From NCBI GenBank assembly GCA_021162745.1, contig JAGGYC010000160.1, positions 1 through 47,270 of the forward strand: DNA of 47,270 nt, in the 5' to 3' direction. The DNA comes from Desulfuromonas sp. GTDB taxonomy: Bacteria; Desulfobacterota; Desulfuromonadia; Desulfuromonadales; Desulfuromonadaceae. This document shows positions 1-8,741 of the stretch, piece by piece. A program made the translations under genes and the position numbers. A model generated the notes under the pieces. It searched no databases. It was given only the letters and a program-made list of their open reading frames with translations, and had not been told where the DNA came from. Each line of letters starts with the position of its first letter. The first letter of the stretch is position 1.

Positions 1-1719
1 GGCCTATCCGGCGCACTGACTCACGACCCTTCTGCTGCCCTGTATATCGACGACAAACTGATCGCCGCTGCTGAAGAGGAGCGTTTTATCCGCGACAAGC
101 ATGCCAAAAACCGCATGCCTCTCGAAGCCACCAAATTCTGCCTGGAGTATGCGGGTCTTAAACCCAGCGATGTTGATATCGTCGCCTTCCCTTTCGCCAA
201 AATCGGCCTTGATCGCCCTGATCGCTGGCACTATGCCAAGCGCTACTGGTATGCGCCTGATCGCGCAGCAACGGCATTATTCAACGGCAATCGCCGCTAC
301 AAGCGCAACATTGAAAATGTTCAAGCCATGCTGCAACAGGTGGGAATCCGCTGGGATGATATTGAATTCGTTCCCGTCGAGCACCATCTGGCCCACGCCA
401 GCAGCGCCTATCACCTCAGTGGCTTTAAGGGGAAAACCGCGATCTTGGGCATTGACGGCAAGGGGGAGTACGCCACCACCTTCTTCGGTTACGGCGAAAA
501 CGGCAAGATCCACAAGATCAAGGAATTCTACGACCCCGATTCCCTCGGCGGCCTCTACGGTGCCATGACCGAATATCTTGGGTTTGAGATGCTCGACGGC
601 GAATTCAAGGTGATGGGGATGGCCCCCTACGGCGATGCGAACAAATATGACTTCTCGCGTTTGGCCAAGTTTGAGAACGGCGAGCTGGTGGTCAATACTG
701 AGTTGGTCAACACCGTCGGCATCCGCCGCTACAAAGAGGACGGCAAGGGCTACTATTTCAGCCAAAAATTGATCGACTGGCTGGGCCCCAAGCGCCAGGG
801 CGACAATGCTGATGAACCCTACATTGATTATGCCGCCTGTATTCAGAGGTTATTCGAGAAACTGTCGCTGGAAATGATCGACTACTACCTGAAGGATATC
901 CTCCAAGAAACCGGTCAGCTCTGTTTTGCCGGCGGCAGCGCCCTCAACGTCAAGCTCAACCAGTACATCATGGACTTGCCCTACGTTAAAGAGCTGTTCG
1001 TACAACCGGCCGCCTCCGATGCCGGTACCGCCATCGGTGCCGCCGCTTATGCCGCCCATCTACACGGTATTCAAGTGGAAAAACTCAAGCACGTCTACCT
1101 CGGTCCAAAGTTCAGTAACGAGGAATGTATTGCCGCGTGTGAAGCCCATTCGGAACAACCCCAGTGGGAGAGAATCGACAACGTTCCCGAGACCGTAGCC
1201 CAGATTCTGGCCGAAGGACAACCGGTAGCCTGGTTTCAGGGCCGCATGGAGTTCGGCCCACGCGCGTTAGGCTGTCGCAGCATCCTCGGCTGCCCCAGTG
1301 CTCCCGGCGTGGCCGACCGCATCAACGCCCAGATCAAGTACCGTGAGCGCTGGCGTCCCTTCTGCCCCAGTGTCCTCGACACCGTAGCTGAAGACCTGCT
1401 GCAAACGGATCATCCGGCGCCCTACATGACCTTTACCTTCAAGGTCAACCCGGCATGGAACGAACGGATTCCCGAGGTGGTGCATGAAGACGGTACCTCG
1501 CGTGCCCAAGTGGTCACAAAGGACACCAATCCACGCTACTATGCATTGATCGAGGAGTTGGAAAAACTGACCGGCAACGGCGTTGTGCTCAACACCTCCC
1601 TCAATCGTCGTGGCGAACCGATGGTCTGTGCCCCGGAAGATGCGCTGAACATGTTCTACGGCTGCGATCTGCCCTATCTGGTGATGGAAGATATTCTGGT
1701 GCGCAAGACGAGGAAATAG
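1..1719 (+). CDS. NodU/CmcH-family carbamoyltransferase (5' partial)
   Basis: The reading frame is open from base 1, so the start codon lies left of the window. Only a few N-terminal residues seem to be missing, because the frame opens with the family's usual N-terminal pattern [14 protein letters not shown] followed by [10 protein letters not shown]. These enzymes move a carbamoyl group from carbamoyl phosphate through a carbamoyl-adenylate intermediate onto a hydroxyl of a sugar or natural product. The N-terminal Kae1-like part carries HHLAHA and [11 protein letters not shown]. The C-terminal part carries [14 protein letters not shown] and [12 protein letters not shown], typical of the Carbam_trans_C domain. 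One base separates its stop from the next ATG, so it heads a four-gene unit. The setting next to LPS core genes and a pyruvyl transferase suggests a glycan acceptor, but the substrate is inference. Confidence 0.93.
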   Translation, partial: GLSGALTHDPSAALYIDDKLIAAAEEERFIRDKHAKNRMPLEATKFCLEYAGLKPSDVDIVAFPFAKIGLDRPDRWHYAKRYWYAPDRAATALFNGNRRYKRNIENVQAMLQQVGIRWDDIEFVPVEHHLAHASSAYHLSGFKGKTAILGIDGKGEYATTFFGYGENGKIHKIKEFYDPDSLGGLYGAMTEYLGFEMLDGEFKVMGMAPYGDANKYDFSRLAKFENGELVVNTELVNTVGIRRYKEDGKGYYFSQKLIDWLGPKRQGDNADEPYIDYAACIQRLFEKLSLEMIDYYLKDILQETGQLCFAGGSALNVKLNQYIMDLPYVKELFVQPAASDAGTAIGAAAYAAHLHGIQVEKLKHVYLGPKFSNEECIAACEAHSEQPQWERIDNVPETVAQILAEGQPVAWFQGRMEFGPRALGCRSILGCPSAPGVADRINAQIKYRERWRPFCPSVLDTVAEDLLQTDHPAPYMTFTFKVNPAWNERIPEVVHEDGTSRAQVVTKDTNPRYYALIEELEKLTGNGVVLNTSLNRRGEPMVCAPEDALNMFYGCDLPYLVMEDILVRKTRK

Positions 1720-1720
1720 A

Positions 1721-2932
1721 ATGATAAAATCATTTACTGGTACTCTGCTTAAACCGCTTTATCGCCAATACTATCTGTTAAAGTGGCGACAAAAACACCG
1801 TAAGAATAAAACGGTGCGGTTGAAAGTTCAGCAAGTAGCTAAGGTACTGGAACAGTTTGAACAGCGCGACATCCCGTATGTGGTCCTGCGCTGGTTTGAG
1901 GAAGTCCCTCTGACGGTACAACAGGAACAATCCTTCCACGAAGATGTTGACCTGCTGATTGAACCGGAAAAAATGGACCAAATCGCCGAACTGGCCGGCA
2001 GTTTTCGTGGAAAGATGAAGTGCGATCTCTACAGCACCACGGCAAAATTAGGGACATCCTATCTGGGCATGCCCTATTATCCGCCGGTAATGGCTCAGGA
2101 AATACTCGCACAACGGGTTAAATATAAGGATCAGTTTTATATTCCCTGTCCGCTGCACCATTTCAACGGCCTGGCCTACCACCTGGTCTACCACAAAGGA
2201 CTTGAGTCCGGGATCCCCAGCGGATGCAAATTAACAACGAATCCGGCCCCTAAACGCCCCTATCAGCAGAAGCTGGAAGAGCTCGGCGAAAAACTTCAGA
2301 TTCCGCTCCCTCAGCCTTATACCCTGCTGGCATTGCACGAATATCTCAAATCAGTTCATTGGGATATGCCTTATGATCTGCTTGAACGCTGGCCACGTCA
2401 AAATGACTGGCAACGTTTTCTTATCGAACGCGAGAAAACCCTTCTTCAGCCCTGGGCCGAAAAGCTACCCCAATTGGCAGTGTTTTTTCTCCGCAGCGAT
2501 ATCGTCGATGCAGGAGCTGTCGAGGAAGTCTATACTCTTCTTGAACAAAAATTTACCCTGTTGGAAAAACAACAGCTGAACCATGAACAACAACGGCGCG
2601 TCATGCGTATGGTTCGCGGCGGCAATTGGATTGAACACAAACGAACCACCGTGGTGCCCCCCTGTATTGCCGTGGTAGCCTACGATTTTGCCCCACAGGA
2701 CTACCCCAGTGATGATCCTCGCCAAAAACGCTACCCTCTGGTCACTAACATCAACATGTTTTACAAACATGAGGTGCGAACAGCGTTGAACCAGAGCTAC
2801 CCGCAACAGCGTAAAATTATCGGCCTTCACGGCAGTGATAATGCCTATGAAGCCCAGCATATGCTGGAAGCTGTGTATGGTAGCGATACGCCAACAATGA
2901 ATCAGCAACTACTTGAGCGGGTTTCGATCTAA
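1721..2932 (+). CDS. Uncharacterised protein, possibly nucleotidyltransferase-like
   Basis: A 403-residue protein that I do not recognise firmly. Residues around 50-85 read IPYVVLRWFEEVP and then HEDVDLLI. That resembles the strand-helix-DxD arrangement of the uncharacterised nucleotidyltransferase families that sit in capsule and LPS clusters, but the usual GS pair is not evident. The N-terminus is very basic, with an amphipathic stretch and no signal peptide. The C-terminal third holds VVPPCIAVVAYDF and KIIGLHGSDNAYEA, which I cannot assign to a domain. It starts one base after the carbamoyltransferase stop and ends three bases before the next ATG, so it is almost certainly cotranscribed. 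By eye this gene and the next two are less GC-rich than the first. A role in polymer decoration is inferred from position only. Confidence 0.7.
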   Translation: MIKSFTGTLLKPLYRQYYLLKWRQKHRKNKTVRLKVQQVAKVLEQFEQRDIPYVVLRWFEEVPLTVQQEQSFHEDVDLLIEPEKMDQIAELAGSFRGKMKCDLYSTTAKLGTSYLGMPYYPPVMAQEILAQRVKYKDQFYIPCPLHHFNGLAYHLVYHKGLESGIPSGCKLTTNPAPKRPYQQKLEELGEKLQIPLPQPYTLLALHEYLKSVHWDMPYDLLERWPRQNDWQRFLIEREKTLLQPWAEKLPQLAVFFLRSDIVDAGAVEEVYTLLEQKFTLLEKQQLNHEQQRRVMRMVRGGNWIEHKRTTVVPPCIAVVAYDFAPQDYPSDDPRQKRYPLVTNINMFYKHEVRTALNQSYPQQRKIIGLHGSDNAYEAQHMLEAVYGSDTPTMNQQLLERVSI

Positions 2933-2935
2933 GCT

Positions 2936-3808
2936 ATGTCTTTTTTTACCGACCTGGGAATGTGGCTACGTTCAGATAAAAAGCCTTTCACCCTACTATC
3001 TGAAGCCCTCCCCAACAGTGAACTCATTGCCGGAACCAATTGGTGGTTATCTGCTCCTCAATGGCACTCAACGGCAAAAAAAATCAGCAGCGAGCTAGGC
3101 AATGGTTGGGACAAGGATCTTGAATATCCAGTGCTCAAACGTTCCCGCTCGCGCTGTCTGTTTGTTTTGGATGATGGCCCCTCCCCCTGTGTGGTAAAAA
3201 GCTTCGATTTCCGTTACAGTTTCGGCAGAAAGATTTTCCGCCATCGCCTCTTCGGTCGCAATGAAGCCATCAACCTCCTTCTGGCCAAACAGTATGGGCT
3301 GCCCGTCCCAGAGCTCTATGCCTATGGTGAAACACGTTCAGGATTGATGTGTCTTGATAGCATTCAATTGATTGAATACATCAAAGATGGCTTGAACTAT
3401 CCGGAATTCATTTGCCAAACCAACCACACTGCCCAACATGGCCTTATCCGGGTTGCGGATCTCGTTATCCGACTTTACCAGTCAGGATGTCTTCACCCCG
3501 ACCCCCATTACGAACAGTTTCTCCTCAGTCCAGTAGGCCCAGAACAGGATCGGATTATTGATTTTCAGTATGCACAGTTCAGCGCCCCCAGCCTTAATCA
3601 GCTGGTTTATCAATTGGCGCACCTGCTTCGCTCACTAAAGGCCAGTCATATCCAACTGGATGATGCATTAATATCCGGCATGCTTGGACATGTTTTTGAA
3701 ACGCTTGAGTTGACATACACCGACAAGGATCATTGGCAAGAACGTTTTTATCTGTATTTTCAGGCCCAAGTCGATCTTGACCGTAGACAGATCATGAAAC
3801 TGAGGTAA
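2936..3808 (+). CDS. LPS-kinase-like (InaA/RIO-type fold) protein
   Basis: A 290-residue protein with the outline of a small aminoglycoside/LPS-kinase-like phosphotransferase. A possible nucleotide-contact strand with Lys lies at VVKSFDF (about residue 85). A catalytic-loop-like segment reads HPDPHYEQFLL (about 184-194), and a metal-binding position like DFG reads IIDFQ (about 206-210). The usual Asn of the HxDxHxxN loop is Gln here, and DFG is DFQ, so activity is plausible but not assured. Soluble, with no membrane segments. It follows the unassigned gene by three bases and precedes the pyruvyl transferase. The likely role is phosphorylation of a surface glycan or its precursor. The family call is moderate and the substrate unknown. 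Confidence 0.72.
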   Translation: MSFFTDLGMWLRSDKKPFTLLSEALPNSELIAGTNWWLSAPQWHSTAKKISSELGNGWDKDLEYPVLKRSRSRCLFVLDDGPSPCVVKSFDFRYSFGRKIFRHRLFGRNEAINLLLAKQYGLPVPELYAYGETRSGLMCLDSIQLIEYIKDGLNYPEFICQTNHTAQHGLIRVADLVIRLYQSGCLHPDPHYEQFLLSPVGPEQDRIIDFQYAQFSAPSLNQLVYQLAHLLRSLKASHIQLDDALISGMLGHVFETLELTYTDKDHWQERFYLYFQAQVDLDRRQIMKLR

Positions 3809-3815
3809 TACCCCT

Positions 3816-4607
3816 TTGACAAAAGCTCAACAACAACCGCTGAAAGTCTATTGGTCATCAGGATTGAAGAACGGCAGAAAAAACTTTGGCGACTGGCTGT
3901 CCCCGAAGTTGTGCGAAGCGATCTCCGGTCGACCTGTAATTCATGCCAAACATCAACAGTGCGATCTGGTGGCCTGCGGCAGCATTCTCCAGCGTCTGAA
4001 GAACCATTTGTGGACCCGACCCGTTCATGTCTGGGGGACTGGCATTATTGAAGAGATGCCGTCTTTTTCCACCCGACACCAGATTGATGCCGTTAGAGGA
4101 AAGCTTACGGCGAATATGATTAAAAATCGTCGAATCGGAACACTCGGTGATCCGGGATTACTATGTGGGCTGCTGCTACCAGCCAAGCCCATCGAAAAAA
4201 AATTTCGAGTCGGAATTATACCCCACTATATGGATCAACAACAGCCACTTGTTCAAACATTCATCAAGCAACCCGGTGTTGTTTTCATTGATATTTTTTC
4301 CGATACAATTGAGTTCCTCCAGCAGGTTGCCCAATGTGAGGTGGTGCTATCATCGAGTCTTCACGGTCTAGTCGCGGCGGATGCGCTACAGATTCCCAAC
4401 GCCTGGATCAGGCTCTCAGATAATGTCCGGGGAAACGACTTTAAATTTGCCGATTACTATTCGGTGTTTGGCCTGGAAGAGATGCAACCGTACCCGTTCA
4501 GCGCGGGCACCGATGTCGAGTCGTTATACAACATCTACGAAACCTATAATCGCCCTCAAATAGACCGGATTAAACAAGAACTGTTGGACGCATTTCCCTT
4601 CCGCTGA
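3816..4607 (+). CDS. Polysaccharide pyruvyl transferase family protein
   Basis: A 263-residue protein matching the polysaccharide pyruvyl transferase family (CsaB/WcaK/ExoV type), which adds ketal-linked pyruvate from PEP, or in some members acts as a GT-B-like transferase. Family features seen are NFGDWLSPKL near residue 24, VWGTGI, VRGKLT, LGDPGLL, RVGIIPHY and the C-terminal VVLSSSLHGLVAADAL, in which the SSLHG motif is most diagnostic. The start is a TTG at 3816, preceded by GAGG at 3802-3805; no ATG nearby would keep the N-terminal motif. It is the last gene of the plus-strand cassette and converges on the LPS core operon. That places pyruvylation next to carbamoylation as a likely decoration. 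The exact acceptor is unknown. Confidence 0.85.
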   Translation: MTKAQQQPLKVYWSSGLKNGRKNFGDWLSPKLCEAISGRPVIHAKHQQCDLVACGSILQRLKNHLWTRPVHVWGTGIIEEMPSFSTRHQIDAVRGKLTANMIKNRRIGTLGDPGLLCGLLLPAKPIEKKFRVGIIPHYMDQQQPLVQTFIKQPGVVFIDIFSDTIEFLQQVAQCEVVLSSSLHGLVAADALQIPNAWIRLSDNVRGNDFKFADYYSVFGLEEMQPYPFSAGTDVESLYNIYETYNRPQIDRIKQELLDAFPFR

Positions 4608-4617
4608 TAGTGACTAC

Positions 4618-4655
4618 TCCGGATTTCTAACAAGGATCGTCACGAGAAATCCGGA
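4618..4655. terminator. Inverted repeat between convergent genes, possible bidirectional terminator
   Basis: Perfect 11-bp arms TCCGGATTTCT and AGAAATCCGGA (4618-4628 and 4645-4655) enclose a 16-nt loop. The element lies exactly between the stop of the pyruvyl transferase gene and the stop of the minus-strand glycosyltransferase gene. No T-tract follows on either strand, so it is not a textbook intrinsic terminator. It may block read-through between the converging units or simply protect mRNA ends. Confidence 0.5.
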
Positions 4656-6164
4656 CTAAGCTCGACGCTTAAGGATGATCACGATCTTCTTTTTACCGCA
4701 AAATTCTTTCACCGTCTCAAAACCGGGAATGGTTGAGTCCTCATTCTTTTTCCTGGACAGGTAAAGAGCCACTAACTCAACCTTACGGTTTCGTTTGGCT
4801 GACCGCCGTAATGAATTGAGCGAACCGACCTTCGTCACATCGGAAATCCGTTCAGCATATAACGGTAACCGCCGGTCATTATAGTACACTCCAAGTTGCT
4901 GCTGCGGATCATATTGTTTCAACCAGCGGCCAGCCTCAACGACGGTTTGATCCTGAAAGCGGGTTGCCGCCACCACGCTTTTACTCAATGGGGCGAGGCA
5001 GAGGATTCCCACTATCAATAAGGCAACCAGCTTTCTCGTTTCATAGCGCTGCCACCATAACCGCACCCCCTCGCCCACCCAGGGCAACGTCAACACCATG
5101 GGAATCCACAGATAGCGCTCGGTGGTAAAATTACGTGTCAGATTGAACAGGACGTTGAGCAGGATAAAGCCCAGCCACATCAGGCCGAGCAGCCGTCGCT
5201 CAGGGATCATCTCTTCACGGTTTCGCCAACGCTGCCCCCACAAGCCCAGCAACGAAGTGGGAAAGATCCCTTTGACCACCATCTCCGTCAAACCAATCAG
5301 ATAGATCAATGGCGCATAATGACGAGTAACTTCGATCAGATTATTGTGCAGATCCGCCCTTGGCAGGGTATGCTGAAATGTTTTCAAAGCCTCCATCAAC
5401 CGTTGATAGCCGGCAAACAGCTTCAGATTCATCAGGTTCTTGCCCCACGAAGTTACCTCGGTCAAACGGGACGTAGTGCGCAGCCCCATTTTTTCAAATC
5501 CCCATAGCACCAGCGCCATGATCAAGGGAACAACGACCAAGCCGATGCCAGCCGTCACCAACATCTTTTTTTTACCATGTCGCTGGCTACAGAACGGAAC
5601 GGCGACCAATGCAATAACAGGCAGCAATACCCCCTCTATCCGGGTCAACGTCGCACAGACGGCAAACAGGGAAAACCAGACAATCTGTCGTTTTCGATGC
5701 TGTTGAAAAAACAGCACCAGAAACAGCAGTGCTGTAACGGAAAACAGCAGAAACAACGGATCCCGTTTAATGTCGGCACAAGAGGCATTAAAAGTGGGAA
5801 GTACTGCAAACAACAACGCCGTCCACAAGGCACTCTGATGACTGAACAGACGCCGGGTCAGGCCATAGAGGGGGAACAGCGTCAACCACAGCGGAACAAC
5901 GGTCAACGCCCGCCCAGCTGCAATCCAGTCCGGCACCACAGCATGGATCCCCGCCAGCAACAACGGATAAAAGGGCATCCGGTAATAACACAGCCCCTCA
6001 TTAAACAACCCCTGACTGTATTTCTCTGCGGCAGCAATATAGGTAGCGGCATCGGGATTAACTATTGCCCCCTGTAGCAAAAATGCCAGCTTTAACAGCA
6101 ACGACAGCACGGCAATCAACACCAGCCAGCGATGTACCTTCAACAAGTCAATGACTCGATTCAT
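4656..6164 (-). CDS. GT39/ArnT-like integral membrane glycosyltransferase
   Basis: A 502-residue polytopic protein with about ten to twelve hydrophobic segments in the first 400 residues and a soluble basic tail. The first periplasmic loop holds NPDAATYIAAAE (about residues 36-47). Its acidic residue is where GT-C enzymes of the PMT/ArnT type place the catalytic Asp. Other family-like pieces are YRMPFYPLLLAG and IKRDPLFLL. GT39/GT83 enzymes transfer sugars from polyprenyl-phosphate donors to lipid A, protein or lipid acceptors on the outer face of the inner membrane. Its ATG overlaps the stop of waaP by four bases, so it is the distal gene of the LPS core operon. A late sugar addition to lipid A or core is the natural guess; donor and acceptor are not shown by the sequence. 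Confidence 0.85.
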   Translation of the reverse strand: MNRVIDLLKVHRWLVLIAVLSLLLKLAFLLQGAIVNPDAATYIAAAEKYSQGLFNEGLCYYRMPFYPLLLAGIHAVVPDWIAAGRALTVVPLWLTLFPLYGLTRRLFSHQSALWTALLFAVLPTFNASCADIKRDPLFLLFSVTALLFLVLFFQQHRKRQIVWFSLFAVCATLTRIEGVLLPVIALVAVPFCSQRHGKKKMLVTAGIGLVVVPLIMALVLWGFEKMGLRTTSRLTEVTSWGKNLMNLKLFAGYQRLMEALKTFQHTLPRADLHNNLIEVTRHYAPLIYLIGLTEMVVKGIFPTSLLGLWGQRWRNREEMIPERRLLGLMWLGFILLNVLFNLTRNFTTERYLWIPMVLTLPWVGEGVRLWWQRYETRKLVALLIVGILCLAPLSKSVVAATRFQDQTVVEAGRWLKQYDPQQQLGVYYNDRRLPLYAERISDVTKVGSLNSLRRSAKRNRKVELVALYLSRKKNEDSTIPGFETVKEFCGKKKIVIILKRRA

Positions 6165-6973
6165 GCTTGATACTTTCGATAGAACCGTTCCAGAAGTTGA
6201 TCCCCACGCCGCTCAATCTGCTGCCACAGTCGATCATGCTCAACAAGTGCCTGGCGGAGCGGTTGGCGGGTATAGACACGGATAAACCGGTACAGATCAC
6301 GCTGGGTCAGGCCAATCTCCATGCTGGAAAAATACAAGGCAGCCAGATCCTTCAGCCGCCAGCGCTGTGGCAGTTGCTTATGAAACTGCACACGATGCAA
6401 GTCGATCAGATAGAGGGTCAGATCCTGCGGGTCCAGCTGCTCACGCCCGGCTGACAGGTCGAGGAGAAAATGACACAAGTAGTAATCGCGGTGATTGACG
6501 CCATGATCATGCAGAGAACGGGAAATGGTCGCCAGTTTTTCGATCAGCGCCCGCTTTAACGCCACAGGTGGCGGCTGCTGCGGCCATGAGCGGCAGAAAT
6601 CCTCCAGGCTCTCGGTGGGCTGCAGTTCTTCGGTAATAATGAACGATTGGCGATGAGCGAGGCTGGTGCCCTGCTCGCCGTAACCGACCAGAGTCATGGT
6701 ATCGACACCAAGTTCTTCCAGTTTGCGAATTGCCAGCCATTCGTTGGCGGCAGACAGCACTGGCGGCTTACGCAGGGTCAACAGGCTTTTGAGTATCCGC
6801 GGCCAGCCGATACCGGAATAGAGTTTGGCAAAGTAGCCCTTTCCGTCTTTTTCAAAACGCAAGGTACGTCGACCGTCCATATTACGGTACTCTTCCCCCT
6901 GGAGGCTGAGCACCTGCTCGAAGAGATCTTTACCCTGCCATTGTTGCTGCCACGATTTTGGTAACACAATCAT
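6161..6973 (-). CDS. waaP: Lipopolysaccharide core heptose kinase (WaaP/RfaP family)
   Basis: A 270-residue WaaP-type kinase that phosphorylates heptose I of the inner core from ATP in the cytoplasm. Diagnostic motifs are FEKDGKGYFAKLY (nucleotide-binding Lys region, about residues 41-53), the catalytic segment GVNHRDYYLCHFLL (about 158-171) and the metal-binding LIDLHRVQF (about 190-198), all close to the enteric enzyme. Length is typical (about 265). ATGA overlaps join it to waaG upstream and the membrane glycosyltransferase downstream, so translation is probably coupled. Of the three kinase-like genes in this region, this one has all the catalytic residues in place. Confidence 0.93.
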   Translation of the reverse strand: MIVLPKSWQQQWQGKDLFEQVLSLQGEEYRNMDGRRTLRFEKDGKGYFAKLYSGIGWPRILKSLLTLRKPPVLSAANEWLAIRKLEELGVDTMTLVGYGEQGTSLAHRQSFIITEELQPTESLEDFCRSWPQQPPPVALKRALIEKLATISRSLHDHGVNHRDYYLCHFLLDLSAGREQLDPQDLTLYLIDLHRVQFHKQLPQRWRLKDLAALYFSSMEIGLTQRDLYRFIRVYTRQPLRQALVEHDRLWQQIERRGDQLLERFYRKYQA

Positions 6974-8085
6974 TGAAGCACCTGTTCAATTACATCGGCG
7001 GCTTTAGTAGCCAGACCGAAGATATCTGTCGCAGCAACATAATCGCGCGCTGCCTGTTGGCGGATCTCCCGATCCTCGTTAAGCATTGCTGCCAATTCGT
7101 CACTGAAACGCTGAGGATCAAACGGCGAACGGTGAACACGGCCAGCCTGCGAGCGCTCAATATGAAAGCTATAGCCACAGGTATCGGTAACGAGAACGGG
7201 GAGTTGTGCCGCCACCGCTTCGAGCAGCACCATCCCTGCCGCTTCGCGATAGGCCGGATGGATGAGCAGATCGGCGGCAAAAAAGAACCGCGACGCGTCA
7301 TCACGTCCGCCCATAAATCGAACCTGATCGGCAACACCGGCCTGACGGGCCTGACGTTCAAAAGGAGCACTGTTGTCATGACCGAGGATCATCAATACGC
7401 ACTGTTGTCGTTGTGGCTGCGGCAGTGTCGCCAAGGCCGCAATGGCCCGATCCACCCCTTTGGTGCGAAAACCAGAACCAACCATCAGTAACAGTTTCTG
7501 ATCATCAGTCAAGCCCAGTTCGCGCCGGAATTCAGCCCGCTGTTGAGGATAATCCACTGGAGCCAGTCGATCTTTGACCACGCCGGGCGGCAACAGATGA
7601 AAACGTTGTGCTGCCGTACCATAAAGACGCTGAATCTGCGGAATCTCCTGATCAGACAACAACATAAGTTCTGTTGAACTTTGTTGACCATAGACATCCG
7701 CTTCAGCCCGCAAAAAACTCTGTGAACGGGGTAAAAAACGATACCAGAATTTTCGTTGATCACATTTGAGAGCAAAGCACGGGTCGGCCCCGAAGTAGAG
7801 ATCAAGACCCGCCATGCGGTTAAAACCGACCACGCCATCATAACCTTGATCATCAATCTGTTGCCTGACACGTTGGGCAAACAGTTCGTAACGACGGTAG
7901 TTACGCCACGCTTTCACCTCAAAAACGTGAACAACCATCCCCGCAGGACGCGGACCACTCCATTCCATGCAATACAGATCAATTTCATGTCCACGTTGCA
8001 CACATTCATGGGCAATTTTCATACAATCGCGCTGCAAACCACCGTAGGGGAAATATTTAAACAGCACAAACGCCAATCGCATCAT
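6970..8085 (-). CDS. waaG: LPS core glycosyltransferase, WaaG-like (GT4)
   Basis: GT-B fold glycosyltransferase of family GT4, about 371 residues, closely resembling the glucosyltransferase that adds the first outer-core hexose to heptose II. Motifs include the N-terminal LFKYFPYGGLQRD, GFNRMAGLDLYFGADPC (about residues 83-99), LLPPGVV, VGSGFRTKGVDRAIAAL and the C-terminal HPAYREAAGMVLLEA, which holds the EX7E-type nucleotide-sugar contact. The frame is open further upstream, but alignment with WaaG and a TGATG overlap with the preceding stop place the start at 8085 (or the next ATG, 8082). It lies between two kinase genes, matching waaG-waaP order in other Gram-negatives. The sugar could differ from glucose. 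Confidence 0.93.
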   Translation of the reverse strand: MMRLAFVLFKYFPYGGLQRDCMKIAHECVQRGHEIDLYCMEWSGPRPAGMVVHVFEVKAWRNYRRYELFAQRVRQQIDDQGYDGVVGFNRMAGLDLYFGADPCFALKCDQRKFWYRFLPRSQSFLRAEADVYGQQSSTELMLLSDQEIPQIQRLYGTAAQRFHLLPPGVVKDRLAPVDYPQQRAEFRRELGLTDDQKLLLMVGSGFRTKGVDRAIAALATLPQPQRQQCVLMILGHDNSAPFERQARQAGVADQVRFMGGRDDASRFFFAADLLIHPAYREAAGMVLLEAVAAQLPVLVTDTCGYSFHIERSQAGRVHRSPFDPQRFSDELAAMLNEDREIRQQAARDYVAATDIFGLATKAADVIEQVLQ

Positions 8086-8741
8086 CAAATCCCGTTTTCT
8101 ACTGGTAGTTTTTGCCTCAGTTGCAGACAATCTGCCTCAGGTAGATTACTAGCATCGCTATAAGCTGTCCAGAATGTGTCGGCATGGAGATCAAACAGTT
8201 CGCGATCAGCACGGTAACGCAGCATGTGACGGAAATTACGTGCGCGTTGCTCCACGCTTAACGGGCGGCGATAAAATCTTAAATCAGCGATATCAATCAG
8301 ACCAAGGGAGAGATCGGGTTGAACAATCACGTTACCCCAGTGCAGCGAACGGAACAATACTCCGCGCTGATGGAGGGTGGCGACAAAGACGCCCAGCGAA
8401 GAGATCATTGCTTCGGGATCATGTTGTTGACAGTATTCACGTAATGTCTCGCCAGCCAGCAGTTGGTACCAGACCAGATCACGCTTCGGCTGTCGACAAC
8501 GGCCAAGTTTAGTGACGATTACCGTGGGGATATCTCGCTGCAGCAACCGTTTGGCATTGGCGGCAAAACGACGTGCATAGGGGTAAAACAGCGCACTGGA
8601 CAACAACCGTTTGCGGCGAAAGATTTTGATAATCTGCCCATCGTCGTTTAAAAGAACTTTTTCGCCATGCCCATCTTTTTCCAGCACCCGGCAGGAACGG
8701 ATCAGTTCGGCATAGGCTTCGGCAGAGACATCTTCCATCAT
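8085..8741 (-). CDS. WaaP/InaA-like 'toluene tolerance' type kinase homologue, catalytic Asp replaced
   Basis: A 218-residue kinase-fold protein. A Lys-containing strand IIKIFRRKRLL lies near residue 33. The catalytic-loop region reads FRSLHWGNVIV (about 133-143), and the metal-binding region reads GLIDIADLRF. The position normally Asp in the HRD/HxDLHxxN loop is Ser, while the His and Asn are kept. I recall the same FRSLH pattern from pseudomonad proteins annotated as toluene tolerance or InaA-type LPS kinases, so this is probably a subfamily trait rather than decay. Two ATGs (8741, 8738) are possible. The ribosome-binding GGCAGG lies inside the end of the repeat element upstream. It overlaps waaG by TGATG. 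It may phosphorylate a core sugar or act as a pseudokinase. Confidence 0.78.
   Translation of the reverse strand: MMEDVSAEAYAELIRSCRVLEKDGHGEKVLLNDDGQIIKIFRRKRLLSSALFYPYARRFAANAKRLLQRDIPTVIVTKLGRCRQPKRDLVWYQLLAGETLREYCQQHDPEAMISSLGVFVATLHQRGVLFRSLHWGNVIVQPDLSLGLIDIADLRFYRRPLSVEQRARNFRHMLRYRADRELFDLHADTFWTAYSDASNLPEADCLQLRQKLPVENGI

Noticed and set aside
5577-6077. 166-codon plus-strand frame inside the membrane glycosyltransferase gene
   Set aside because: Gln/Arg-rich translation typical of the reverse of hydrophobic Leu/Val codons; a shadow.
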